From NCBI GenBank assembly GCA_001939945.1, contig MOEB01000001.1, positions 1 to 64,000 on the forward strand: DNA of 64,000 nt, read 5' to 3'. The number at the start of each line of letters is the position of its first letter. Position 1 is the stretch's first letter. The translations under genes were made by a program, and so were the position numbers. Of the stretch, positions 16,696 through 25,626 are shown in pieces. The DNA is from Aerophototrophica crusticola (GTDB lineage Bacteria > Pseudomonadota > Alphaproteobacteria > Azospirillales > Azospirillaceae). The notes beneath the pieces are model-generated. The model did not search any database and had not been told where the DNA came from. It worked only from the letters and a program-made list of their open reading frames with translations.

Positions 16696-16862
16696 CAGAA
16701 CTGGACAGTATTCCTATAATCTGCGAAGCTTCCATCACGCCCACGTCGGCGTCGGATCTTGGAAAACGTTCATCTCGTCCGCAAATTGGGCGCCCCCTCG
16801 ATGGCATCCATCGTCCGATGCCTAGCGGCGGAGCCCCCTTAAGGAGACATAAGTCCCAACCC

Positions 16863-16969
16863 GGTAAAGTTAGTCAACTTAAGGGCAAAAGCCCAACCAA
16901 ATCAGCCACATATAGCTTTACCGTGGTAAAGTTAAGCGTCACCTTAAGGTAAAGTTAGTCAAGTTAAGG
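16863..16969. repeat. AT-rich direct repeats (three units) in a convergent intergenic region
   Basis: Units of the form GGTAAAGTTA...TTAAGG occur at 16863-16884, 16925-16949 and 16948-16969; the first and third are identical except for one base. CTTTACC and GGTAAAG form a 7-base dyad around 16916-16931. The whole gap 16696-17087 (392 bases) lies between two converging genes, so it is not an ordinary promoter, and it is much poorer in GC than its surroundings. No ORF is visible. A separate hairpin CCGACAG...CTGTCGG lies at 17034-17066, next to the fliG stop. Confidence 0.75.
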
Positions 16970-17087
16970 TCGCCTTTGTCAAACACGGCCAAGGCACCGC
17001 CAGCCGTAGGTCAGGCTGGAGCGGAGCGGAAGCCCGACAGCAAGACTCTTCGGCAATCCCTGTCGGTCCGGCGCCGACCGACGCCGG

Positions 17088-18110
17088 TCAATACACCAGC
17101 TCGTCCTCGCCCTTGCCGCTGGCGATGACGATCTCGCCGCGGGCGGCCATATCCTTGGTCAGCTGCACCATGTACATCTGCGCCTCGTCCACGTCGCGCA
17201 GGCGCACAGGCCCCATGGCGGCCATGTCCTCGCGCATGATCTTGGCGGCGCGTTCGGACATGTTGGTGAAGAACATGTCTTTCAGCGTGTCGCTGGCGCC
17301 CTTCAGGGCCACGGACAGCTTCTGCTTGTCCACGTTGCGCAGCAGGGTCTGGATGCCGCTGGGGTCCAGCTTCGCCAGATCCTCGAAGGTGAACATCAGG
17401 GCGCGGATGCGCTCGGCGCTGTCGCGGTTGCGCTCCTCCAGGGCGGCGATGAAGCGGCTCTCGGTGTTGCGGTCCAGGCTGTTGAAGATCTCCGCCATCA
17501 TCTCGTGGGCGTCGCGGCGGTTGGTGCGGGCCAGGTTGGACATGAACTCGGTCCGCAGGGTCCGCTCGATGTCGTCGATGACCTCCTTCTGCACCGCTTC
17601 CATGCGCAGCATGCGCATGATGACCTCCATGGCGAAGCTCTCGGGCAGTAATTGCAGCACGCGGCCGGCATGGTCGCCCTTGATCTTGGACATGATCACG
17701 GCGACGGTCTGCGGGTATTCGTTCTTCAGATAGTTGGCCAGCACCTGCTCGTTCACGTTGGTCAGCTTGTCCCACATGGTTCGGCCGGCGGGACCACGGA
17801 TTTCCTCCATGATCTGGTCGACCTTGTCCTTGGGCAGGACCTTGGTCAGCAGCCGCTCCGTGCTGTCGAACGAACCGACCAGCGAGCCGGTGGAGCTGAT
17901 CTGCTCCGCGAACTCCACGAACAGCCGCTCCACCAGGTTGGAGCTGACCGAGCCCAGGTTCGCCATGGTCTGGGACAGTTCCTTGATCTCGTCGTCGCCC
18001 ATCAGGGCGAACAGCTTCGACGCGATCTCCTCACCCAGCGCCAGCATGAGGATGGCGGCCTTCTCCGGCCCGGTCAGGCCGCGATAATCCTCACGAACGC
18101 GCATCGCCAT
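17088..18110 (-). CDS. fliG: Flagellar motor switch protein FliG
   Basis: A 340-residue FliG of normal length that links the MS ring to the C ring and contacts the stator. The N-terminal domain begins [18 protein letters not shown]; the middle domain has [22 protein letters not shown] with a PE-containing FAMEVIMRM stretch; the C-terminal domain carries the charged torque helix ([20 protein letters not shown]). No other flagellar gene is in the window, so it is isolated from the usual fliF-fliH-fliN cluster. Confidence 0.95.
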   Translation of the reverse strand: MAMRVREDYRGLTGPEKAAILMLALGEEIASKLFALMGDDEIKELSQTMANLGSVSSNLVERLFVEFAEQISSTGSLVGSFDSTERLLTKVLPKDKVDQIMEEIRGPAGRTMWDKLTNVNEQVLANYLKNEYPQTVAVIMSKIKGDHAGRVLQLLPESFAMEVIMRMLRMEAVQKEVIDDIERTLRTEFMSNLARTNRRDAHEMMAEIFNSLDRNTESRFIAALEERNRDSAERIRALMFTFEDLAKLDPSGIQTLLRNVDKQKLSVALKGASDTLKDMFFTNMSERAAKIMREDMAAMGPVRLRDVDEAQMYMVQLTKDMAARGEIVIASGKGEDELVY

Positions 18111-18394
18111 GGCGGCAACTCCCGGGGTGCTCAGTCGGTCAAGACAGGGGCGATCAAGGCATGGGACAGGCGGACCCGTTCGGAGTCCGGAAGGAATCTA
18201 GCACGTCCGGTCGGATAGGTGAATCCCACCCGTGACACTTTCGCGCCCGCCCCATCACCCGTCAGGATGGACCGGACGTGGTTGCCGGCCGGTTAAGGAA
18301 GGGGTTCGAGCGGCCTTGCAAGCGGCAAGCCGTTGCGGCCATGATCCTGGCGGCGGCCCCCGCCTGCCCAAGACCTGCCCGGAGGAATTCCCCC

Positions 18395-18751
18395 ATGCGT
18401 GCAATGGTTTCCGTGAAGCTGCCGGCCCTCCTCGGGACGCTCGCCCTGCTGGCCGCCGGCCCCGCCCTGGCCCAGGCCGCCAAGCCAGCCGCCCCCGCCC
18501 CGGCCGCGGCCCCTGCGGCCCCGCCCAAGGATGTGGGCCCGGCGGACATCAAGAAGGCCGTCACCTGCCAGAGCCTGGTCACCCAGTTCGATGACCGCCT
18601 GACCGCCTCGAAGGCCGCCGACGACGTGAAGGCAAAGGCCCGCGACCTCCGCGCCGCCGGCAACAAGGCCTGCAACGCCAAGGACTATGACGCCGGCATG
18701 GAGCAGGTCCGCCAGGCCCTGAACACCATCGAGGTGAAGCCGATGCTGTGA
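18395..18751 (+). CDS. Small secreted Ala/Pro-rich protein
   Basis: A 118-residue protein with GGAGGAA 7 bases before the ATG at 18395 and a signal peptide ending GPALAQA. A Pro/Ala linker (about 25-45) leads to a compact helical part with two cysteines (SCxSL-like TCQSLV and NKACNAKDYD), which may form a disulphide. The C-terminal helix resembles a single TPR-like hairpin (CNAKDYDAGMEQVRQAL). Family unknown. It lies 25 bases before the MoeA-like gene but may be independent. Confidence 0.65.
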   Translation: MRAMVSVKLPALLGTLALLAAGPALAQAAKPAAPAPAAAPAAPPKDVGPADIKKAVTCQSLVTQFDDRLTASKAADDVKAKARDLRAAGNKACNAKDYDAGMEQVRQALNTIEVKPML

Positions 18752-18776
18752 GGGCCGTCGGCGGGCGGATGACGCC

Positions 18777-19934
18777 ATGATGCACCGCCCGTTGACCCTG
18801 GCGGAGGCGCAAGCCCGGCTCGACTCCCTGGCTCGGCCACCGGTGGCGGAGGCGGTGCCGCTGGCCGCCGCTGTGGGCCGGGTCCTGGCCGCGAACCTCC
18901 ACGCCCCCGGCCCGCTGCCCCCTGCCGACCGGGCCTTGGTGGACGGCTGGGCCCTGCGCGCCGACGACACGGTGGGCGCCAGCGCCTACAGCCCCCTTTT
19001 CGCGCAAGCTCTGGCAGTGGGGGCGGCGGTCCTCCCCGGCACCGCCGCCCCCCTCTCCGCCGGCGACCCCCTGCCGCCGGGTGCGGACGCGGTCCTGCCC
19101 CTGCATCTGGTGCAGGAAGCGGGCGGGATGCTGGAACTGCTGGGCCCCGTCGCCCCCGGCCAACATGTGGAACGGGCCGGCCAGGACTGCGCCGCCGGCT
19201 CGGTGCTCATCCCCGGCGGCCGCCGTCTCCGGTCCATGGATACGGCCTTGGCCGCCGCGATGGGCCTGGACAGGTTGCAAGCCACCCGGCAGCCCCGCAT
19301 CCGGCTGGTCCCCATCGGGCGTGGGGGCGGGGTGGACTTGGCTGGCCGCCTCTACCCCGACCTCATCACCCGGGACGGCGGGGTGGCGGACCCGGTGGCT
19401 GACCGCGCTGCCGACCCGCGCCAAGCCCTCACCGCGCCGGGCGCCGACCTGATCCTCCTGGTGGGCGGCACCAGCCCCGGCGCGCCCAGGGGGGCGGTGC
19501 TGCTGCGGGAACTGGGCCGCCTGGACTGGCACGGCCTGGCCCTCGACCCGGGGGAGGCCGCGGGGGCCGGTCTCGTCGGCGACACCCCGGCCATCCTGCT
19601 GCCCGGCGGCCCCGCGGCCGGTTGGTCGGCCTATGAGATGCTGGCCGGCCGGTTGATCCGCCGCCTTGCCGGCCTGCCCCCGGGCCTGCCGCACCCGGTC
19701 ATGCCGGTGCCCCTGGCGGTGAAGCTGGTGGGGGAAGTGGGGGCGACGCGGCTGGTCCCGGTCAGGCTGTCGCCGCAAGGGGCAGTACCCTTGCCGCCTT
19801 GCCCCGGGTTGGCGCAGCTTGTCCGGGCGGATGGGTTCGTGCTGGTCCCGCCTCACGTGGAGGGCTGGCCTGCCGGGACCGAAGTGGCCGTCCGCCTGTT
19901 CGATTGTTTTGGGACCCGTGATGCCGACCACTGA
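18777..19934 (+). CDS. MoeA-like protein with degenerate motifs
   Basis: A 385-residue MoeA homologue. MoeA inserts molybdenum into adenylylated molybdopterin. The fold is recognisable: PLAAAVGRVLAANL, VDGWALRADD in place of VDGYA, LPPGADAVLP and LLPGGPAAGWSAYEML. However, the STGDEL segment is replaced by VPIGRGGGVDL and SGGTSxGxxD by VGGTSPGAPRGA, so the acidic residues that handle metal and cofactor appear to be lost. It overlaps the next gene by 14 bases. It may be a catalytically dead partner of the fusion protein. Confidence 0.8.
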   Translation: MMHRPLTLAEAQARLDSLARPPVAEAVPLAAAVGRVLAANLHAPGPLPPADRALVDGWALRADDTVGASAYSPLFAQALAVGAAVLPGTAAPLSAGDPLPPGADAVLPLHLVQEAGGMLELLGPVAPGQHVERAGQDCAAGSVLIPGGRRLRSMDTALAAAMGLDRLQATRQPRIRLVPIGRGGGVDLAGRLYPDLITRDGGVADPVADRAADPRQALTAPGADLILLVGGTSPGAPRGAVLLRELGRLDWHGLALDPGEAAGAGLVGDTPAILLPGGPAAGWSAYEMLAGRLIRRLAGLPPGLPHPVMPVPLAVKLVGEVGATRLVPVRLSPQGAVPLPPCPGLAQLVRADGFVLVPPHVEGWPAGTEVAVRLFDCFGTRDADH

Positions 19935-21891
19935 CCCGCCCTTCCTGCGCCGCGTCGCCAGCCAGGACCAGTTCCTGGAAGTGGTCCCGCGGGAAGAGGC
20001 CAACCGCCGCTTCCACGCCCACCTGACCCTCGCCCCCTTGCCAGCGGAGCATGTCCCCCTGTCCGCCGACCTCCTGGGCCGGGTGCTGGCGGCGGACGTG
20101 GTGGCGCCCCTGGACGTGCCCCAGTTCGACCGCTCGGGCGTGGATGGTTTCGCGGTCCGCGCCACGGACACGTCAGGCGCCACCGACCACAGCCCTGTCA
20201 CCCTGCGCCTGAACGGGGAGGTGCTGGCCTGTGGCGTCGCCCCGGTTCAGGAGGTGCTGCCCGGCACCGCCACGGTCATCGCCACCGGCGGCATGGTCCC
20301 CCGCGGCGCCGACGCGGTGGTGATGGTGGAGCACACGGACTATCGGGAGGGGCCGGACGGCACCCCCCTGGTGGACATCCGCAAACCCGCTTCCCCCGGC
20401 AGCTTCGTCGCTTTCGCCGGCAGCGACATCGGGCGGGGTGAGGTGGTGCTCCGCCGCGGCACGGTGCTGACCAGCCGGGAGCTGGGCGTCCTCGCCGCCC
20501 TGGGCCTGACCCGGGTGGGCGTCGTCCGCCGGCCCCGGGTCGCCATCCTGTCCACCGGGGATGAGCTGCTGGCACCGGGGGAGCCCATGCGCCCCGGCGC
20601 CGTCTATGACAGCAACGCCGCCATCCTGGCCGCCGCGGTGGCGGAGGCGGGCGGGGAGCCGGTCCCCCTCGGCATCGCCCGCGACCGGGAAACCGAGATC
20701 GCGGCGAAGGTGGAACAGGGCCTGGAAGCCGACATGCTGGTCCTGTCCGGCGGCACGTCGAAGGGCGCCGGCGACATCAGCTACCGTATCATCGGCGGGC
20801 TGGGGGAACCGGGGATCGTCGTCCATGGCGTGGCGATCAAGCCGGGCAAGCCGGTGGCCCTGGGCGTCGTCCGGGGCAAGCCGGTGGTCCTGCTGCCGGG
20901 CTTCCCCACCTCCGCCATCTTCACCTTCCATGAGTTCGTGGCCCCCGTCATCCGCGCCCTCGCCGGGCTGAAGCCAGCCGCTGCCGACACGGTCCAGGCC
21001 ACCCTGCCGGTGCGCGCCCTGTCGGAGCGGGGGCGGGCCGAGTATGTGATGGTGTCGCTGGTGGACACCCCCGCCGGCCTCGCCGCCTACCCCACGGCCA
21101 AGGGCTCCGGCGCCGTCACCAGCTTCGCCCAGGCGGACGGCTTCTTCTGCGTGCCCCAGGGGGTGGAGGCGGTGGAGGCGGGTACGCGGGTTACCGTCCA
21201 GCGCATCGGCCGCGACCTGGAACCGGCGTCCCTGTCCATCATCGGCAGCCACTGCGTCGGGCTGGACCTGCTGGTGGGGGAACTGGCGGGGCAGGGGATC
21301 GGGGTGAAGCTGCTGAACGTGGGCAGCATGGGCGGCCTCGCCGCCGCCCGGCGGGGGGAGTGCGACATCGCCCCCATCCACCTGATGGACCCCAGGACCG
21401 GCACCTACAATACCCCCTTCCTGGCCGAAGGCCTTACCCTGGCCCGCGGCTATGGCCGGCGGCAGGGGATCGTCTTCCGCAAAGGCGACGGGCGGTTCGA
21501 GGGTAGGGCGGCGGCGGAGGCGCTGGCCGCCGCCCTGGCGGACCCGGACTGCCGCATGGTCAACCGCAACGCCGGCGCCGGCACCCGCATCCTGCTGGAT
21601 CGGCTGCTGGCCGGGGCGAAGCCGCCGGGCTATTGGGCGCAGGCCAAGTCCCACAATGCCGTGGCCGCCGCGGTGGCGCAGGGGCGGGCGGACTGGGGCA
21701 TGGCCATTGACACGGTGGCGGAACCTTACGGGCTGGGCTTCCTTCCCGTGCAGCCGGAACGATATGATTTCGCGATCCCCGCCGACCGGCTGGACCGGCC
21801 GTCGGTGCGGCGCTTCCTTGACCTGTTGGCGAACGCGTCCGTGCGCCGACGCCTGACGGAACTCGGCTTCGACCTGACGGAGGATGCATGA
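19921..21891 (+). CDS. MoeA fused to a periplasmic-binding-protein-like domain
   Basis: A 656-residue fusion. Residues 1 to about 415 form a full MoeA, with QFDRSGVDGFAVR, STGDELLAPGE, LSGGTSKGAGD and LLPGFPTSAIF intact. Residues from about 420 (SLSIIGSHCVGLDLLVGELA) to the end resemble a type 2 periplasmic-binding-protein domain like those fused to ModE- or MoeA-type regulators (NRNAGAGTRILLDRLL, KSHNAVAAAVAQGRADWG). This domain could bind molybdate or a cofactor intermediate. There is no signal peptide, so it works in the cytoplasm. The ATG at 19921 is preferred to an upstream start in the overlapping gene. Confidence 0.88.
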   Translation: MPTTDPPFLRRVASQDQFLEVVPREEANRRFHAHLTLAPLPAEHVPLSADLLGRVLAADVVAPLDVPQFDRSGVDGFAVRATDTSGATDHSPVTLRLNGEVLACGVAPVQEVLPGTATVIATGGMVPRGADAVVMVEHTDYREGPDGTPLVDIRKPASPGSFVAFAGSDIGRGEVVLRRGTVLTSRELGVLAALGLTRVGVVRRPRVAILSTGDELLAPGEPMRPGAVYDSNAAILAAAVAEAGGEPVPLGIARDRETEIAAKVEQGLEADMLVLSGGTSKGAGDISYRIIGGLGEPGIVVHGVAIKPGKPVALGVVRGKPVVLLPGFPTSAIFTFHEFVAPVIRALAGLKPAAADTVQATLPVRALSERGRAEYVMVSLVDTPAGLAAYPTAKGSGAVTSFAQADGFFCVPQGVEAVEAGTRVTVQRIGRDLEPASLSIIGSHCVGLDLLVGELAGQGIGVKLLNVGSMGGLAAARRGECDIAPIHLMDPRTGTYNTPFLAEGLTLARGYGRRQGIVFRKGDGRFEGRAAAEALAAALADPDCRMVNRNAGAGTRILLDRLLAGAKPPGYWAQAKSHNAVAAAVAQGRADWGMAIDTVAEPYGLGFLPVQPERYDFAIPADRLDRPSVRRFLDLLANASVRRRLTELGFDLTEDA

Positions 21892-22094
21892 ACGACGATG
21901 TCTTCAACATGGAGCTGCGCAAGTTCCTGAAGCAGGTGGGCGTCACCAGCCAGCGTGCCATCGAGCAGGCGGTGCAGAAGGCCCTCGCCGATGGCAAGCT
22001 GACGGGCACGGAGGTGCTCCAGGCCAAGGTGGTGCTGACCTTGGAGCCCCTCGGCGCCATCCATGAGGTCACCGACAGCATCGCCCTGGAGTAG
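21888..22094 (+). CDS. Small conserved protein, DUF6494-like
   Basis: A 68-residue protein (VFNMELRKFLKQVGVTSQR, then a helical tail) whose ATG overlaps the stop of the MoeA fusion (ATGA). It matches my memory of DUF6494, a family with no assigned function that is found by formate dehydrogenase and molybdenum genes. Helical, with no cysteines and no membrane segment. Probably soluble and co-translated with the MoeA fusion. Confidence 0.75.
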   Translation: MNDDVFNMELRKFLKQVGVTSQRAIEQAVQKALADGKLTGTEVLQAKVVLTLEPLGAIHEVTDSIALE

Positions 22095-22100
22095 TCGCCC

Positions 22101-23405
22101 GTGCGGTCCCTGATGGTCGGCCTGCTCGCCGCCGCGCTGGGTGCCGGCGCGGCGTGGGGGGAGTTCGTGGGCCATGGCGGCCCTGTGAAAGGCCTCGCCG
22201 TCTCCGCCGACGGGGCGGAGATGGTGAGCACCAGCTTCGACTATTCCACCATCCGCTGGAGCCTGCGGGACGGCTCGGCCCTGTCGGTCCTCTACGGCCA
22301 TGATGCGGCGGTGAACGCGGTGGCCTGGCTGCCGGGAGGCAAGGGCTTCGTCACCGGCAGCGATGACGGCAGCCTGGCCATCTGGACCGCCGGGGCGGAG
22401 AAACCTTCCGCCCGCCTCAACGGCCATGCCGGGCGGGTCTCCGCGGTGGCCGTGTCGCCTGACGGAAAGCTGGCGGCCTCCGCGGCCTGGGACCGCACGG
22501 TGCGGCTCTGGGATCTCACGACAGGCAAGCCCCTGCGCACGCTGGAAGGGCACAAGGACAACGTCAACGCCGTGGCATTCACGCCCGATGGCGCCACGCT
22601 GGCCAGCGCCGGCTATGACGGGGCCCTGAAGCTCTGGCGGGTAGCCGACGGCACGCCCTTGCGGGACGTGGTGCCCGGCGGCGCCCCCATCAACGGCCTC
22701 GCCCTCTCCCCCGACGGGACCCGGGCCGCCACCGCCGGGGCGGACGGCAAGGTGCGGGTCTGGGAACTGGGGGCGGAAAAGCCGGCGCTTCCCCTGGCGA
22801 CCCTGGCCCCGGTGCCCCTGCTGTCCGTGGCTTGGGGCGCGGACGGAAGGACCATCGCCGCCGCCGGGATCGACGGGGCCGCCACCGTCTGGCGCCTGCC
22901 GGACGCGGCGGTGCTGTACCGGCTGGGCGGCGACCGCGGCCCGATCTGGAGCCTGGCCTTCACCCCCGACAGCCGCACCCTGCTGGCCGGGGGTAATGAC
23001 CGGATGATCCGGCAATGGTCACTGGAGACGGGCCGCGAACTGGATGCCCCCACCCCCGTCCGCACTGTCGCCGCTGACGTGCAGCCGGGCGGCGACCCGG
23101 TGGGGGAGCGGCTGTGGAAGCGGTGTTCCGCCTGCCACACCCTCACCCCGGATGGCGGCCACCGGGCCGGGCCCACCCTTTATGGCGTCATGGGCCGCAA
23201 GATCGGCACGGCCCCCGGCTATCCCTATTCGGACGCCCTGAAGAACGGCAGCATCGTCTGGGATGAGGCGACCATCTCCGACCTGTTCGACCGCGGCCCC
23301 GACAAGGTCACCCCCGGCACCAAGATGCCCGTCCAGACCATCCCCAATGCGCAAGAACGCGCCGCCCTGGTCGCCTACATCCGGCGGGCGACTTCAGCGC
23401 CGTAG
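22101..23405 (+). CDS. WD40 beta-propeller fused to a c-type cytochrome
   Basis: A 434-residue exported protein: a signal peptide ends at about residue 20 (GAGAAWGEF), about seven WD40 blades follow (residues 20-310, for example AVSPDGKLAASAAWDRTVRLW), then a class I cytochrome c domain with CSACH, GPTLYGVMGRKIG and the distal methionine in GTKMPVQ. The heme would sit in the periplasm, so the protein may take electrons from formate oxidation or dock partner proteins. The start is GTG, 6 bases after the preceding stop. The stop TAG lies at the edge of a family B repeat. Confidence 0.88.
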   Translation: MRSLMVGLLAAALGAGAAWGEFVGHGGPVKGLAVSADGAEMVSTSFDYSTIRWSLRDGSALSVLYGHDAAVNAVAWLPGGKGFVTGSDDGSLAIWTAGAEKPSARLNGHAGRVSAVAVSPDGKLAASAAWDRTVRLWDLTTGKPLRTLEGHKDNVNAVAFTPDGATLASAGYDGALKLWRVADGTPLRDVVPGGAPINGLALSPDGTRAATAGADGKVRVWELGAEKPALPLATLAPVPLLSVAWGADGRTIAAAGIDGAATVWRLPDAAVLYRLGGDRGPIWSLAFTPDSRTLLAGGNDRMIRQWSLETGRELDAPTPVRTVAADVQPGGDPVGERLWKRCSACHTLTPDGGHRAGPTLYGVMGRKIGTAPGYPYSDALKNGSIVWDEATISDLFDRGPDKVTPGTKMPVQTIPNAQERAALVAYIRRATSAP

Positions 23406-23483
23406 GTCGGATTGGCGAAGCGTAATCCGACGCGGGCGGCACAGGCCGTCGGATTACGCGGCTCCGCCGCTAATCCGACCTAC
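23402..23483. repeat. Dispersed palindromic repeat, family B, copy 1
   Basis: Begins GTAGGTCGGATTGGCGAAGC and ends TAATCCGACCTAC, with CGTAATCCGAC and GTCGGATTACG inside. Copies at 36040-36133 and 51868-51968 share this layout. The TAG in each GTAGG end is the stop codon of a flanking gene here: the WD40-cytochrome gene (23403-23405) and the polyferredoxin gene on the other strand (23480-23482). Confidence 0.9.
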
Positions 23484-25495
23484 TCGTAATCCTCCGCCGT
23501 CCGCGGCCGCGGGCGTGCCGGTCCCGCATAGGGGTCCAGGGTGTGGCTGGCCTGGGCGACGACGCGGCAGTCGGCGCACATGCGGATGCGGTCGATGGGG
23601 TTGGCGCCCAGGGCCGCCGCGCCGCCGGCGTACATCCAGTGCTGGCCCTGGAGCTTGGCGACGATGCGCTCCACCGTGCTCTTGGTGCCGAAGGCCTTGC
23701 CGCAGGTGATGCAGTGGGCGGGTTCCTCCTCCTTCACCACGCGGGGGGTGCGGGCGGCATCGGTGAAGTCCAGGCGGGGGACGAGGCTGATCACCTTTTC
23801 CGGGCAGGTGTTCTTGCACAGGCCGCACTGGACGCAGGCATCCTCCGTAAAGGAAAGCTGCGGCTTCTCCGGGTTGTCCGACAGGGCGCCGGTGGGGCAG
23901 ACCTGCACGCAGGCAAGGCACAGGGTGCAGCCATCGACATTGATGTCCAGCCCGCCGAACACGGCCCCTGGCGTCAGCGGCAGCACGGGCACGGGGGCCG
24001 GGGCGGCCGCGTGCATCTGGCGGAGCGACAGCTTCATCAGGGCGCGCTTGTCGCCCATGGGCAAGAAGCTCTTGGCGGCCACGCCCGGCCGGCGGGTAAG
24101 CCCGGCCAGCAGGAAGGCCAGTTCGTCCGGGTCGTCGGCCTCCAGCAGGCCGCAGCGGCCGGAACCGTAGCCCAGGCCGCTGGCCACCGTCTCCGCCAGC
24201 CCCAACACATGGGCCAGGGCCGCCCGGTCGGACCGGCTGCGCTTGGCCGTCACCACCCGGACCTCCGCGGCACCATAGGCCAGGGCGCTGGCGAAGAACT
24301 CGATACCCAACTGGGTGACCTCATTCACCGCCACGGGCAGCACCCGGGCCGGAAGCCCATCGCCCACCCTGGCCAGCAGGTCCAGCAGGGGCAGGCCATG
24401 TTCCCCCTCATGCACCAGCAGCACGGCATCCTTGCCACCGGCCTGGTGGTAGGTGGACAGCAGCACCCGCAGCCGCTCCAGGATGGCGTCCGCCGGGGGC
24501 AGGGCATAGCTGGCCGCCCCGGTGGGGCAGACGGCGTGGCAGGAACCGCAGCCGGCGCAGACGAAGGGATCCAGGGCCACATGGTCGCCGTTCGGCGTGA
24601 TGGCGCCGGTGGGGCAGACCTCCAGGCAACGGGTGCAACCGGTGCGCCGGTTGCGGCTGTGGGCGCACAGGTCGGCGCGGTAGTCCACGTAGCGGGGCTT
24701 GTCGAACTCCCCCACCAGGTCCGCCGCCTTGAACAGCAGGGCCTGCACGGCCGCTGGGCTGTTCGGGTCGGCGCGCAAATAGCCGTCGCGCTTGTGGTCT
24801 GCCGGGAACAGGGGCGTGCCGCCGGTCAGGTCGATGATCACGTCGCAGCGGCTGCTGGCGCCGTTGCGGGGAGGGCCGAAGTCAAGATGGCGGCGGCTGG
24901 ACGGGGCGGGGACGGCATAATCGTCCACCACTAGCTCGAACGCGCCCAGGTAGCCCTTGGCCGCGCGGATGGTGCCCCGCAGGATGGGGAAGTCGGTGGC
25001 GCGGGGGGGAACCACCTCCCCCGGGCGGGACAGCAGCACGGTGACATCCAGCTTGTCCGCCAACTGCCGGGCGGCTTCCACCGCCGTCTCATCCCTGCCA
25101 TAGACCAGGGCCACGCCCTCAGACTTCAGCCCCACCAGGGGGGTGCCGGGCAGGGGCAGGGTGGCTTCGGCCAGCAGGGCGGCGATCTTGGGTGTGGCGG
25201 ACCCGACCTCCGCCGACCAGCCGGCCCGTTCGCGGATGTTGACCAGCTGGATCAGGTCGGGGTCGCCGCCGGCTTCCTCCACCGTCTCCTCGAACACCGC
25301 CCGCTCCTGGGTGCAGGCGACGAGGATGGGGCCGCCGCCGCTGGCCGCCGCGGCCAGCCGGTCACGCTCCGCCCGGCAGAGTTGGTGGTGGATGCGGGGA
25401 GGGGCCGTGCCCAGCGCCTTGCCCAGCGCTGCCGCGTCCAGCGGCATGGTGCCCTCGCAGGAGCAGAGGACCACCGTCCGGCCGTTGACTTCCAT
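23480..25495 (-). CDS. Multi-cluster 4Fe-4S protein (polyferredoxin-like)
   Basis: A 671-residue cytoplasmic protein. After CSCEGTM at residues 11-17 come four ferredoxin-type motifs: CTRCLEVCPTGA, CAGCGSCHAVCPTGA, CTLCLACVQVCPTGA and CVQCGLCKNTCPEKV. A CITCGKAFG...CADC pair near the C terminus may bind zinc or iron. It should carry electrons between formate oxidation and a soluble partner, or serve in cofactor assembly. The ATG at 25495 is used; an in-frame GTG at 25522 would add 9 residues. It is divergent from the next gene and ends in repeat family B. Confidence 0.85.
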   Translation of the reverse strand: MEVNGRTVVLCSCEGTMPLDAAALGKALGTAPPRIHHQLCRAERDRLAAAASGGGPILVACTQERAVFEETVEEAGGDPDLIQLVNIRERAGWSAEVGSATPKIAALLAEATLPLPGTPLVGLKSEGVALVYGRDETAVEAARQLADKLDVTVLLSRPGEVVPPRATDFPILRGTIRAAKGYLGAFELVVDDYAVPAPSSRRHLDFGPPRNGASSRCDVIIDLTGGTPLFPADHKRDGYLRADPNSPAAVQALLFKAADLVGEFDKPRYVDYRADLCAHSRNRRTGCTRCLEVCPTGAITPNGDHVALDPFVCAGCGSCHAVCPTGAASYALPPADAILERLRVLLSTYHQAGGKDAVLLVHEGEHGLPLLDLLARVGDGLPARVLPVAVNEVTQLGIEFFASALAYGAAEVRVVTAKRSRSDRAALAHVLGLAETVASGLGYGSGRCGLLEADDPDELAFLLAGLTRRPGVAAKSFLPMGDKRALMKLSLRQMHAAAPAPVPVLPLTPGAVFGGLDINVDGCTLCLACVQVCPTGALSDNPEKPQLSFTEDACVQCGLCKNTCPEKVISLVPRLDFTDAARTPRVVKEEEPAHCITCGKAFGTKSTVERIVAKLQGQHWMYAGGAAALGANPIDRIRMCADCRVVAQASHTLDPYAGPARPRPRTAEDYE

Positions 25496-25626
25496 GTTCC
25501 TGGCGTTCCCTGTCGCGTTCACCTGCGCCGGACTGGTGGGCCGGCCGTTCTTGTCAGGTTTGATTAGAAAACAGATATTCCGCCGACCGGCAATCTAAAG
25601 GCCGGGGGCTCAGAGAAGAGGGACCC

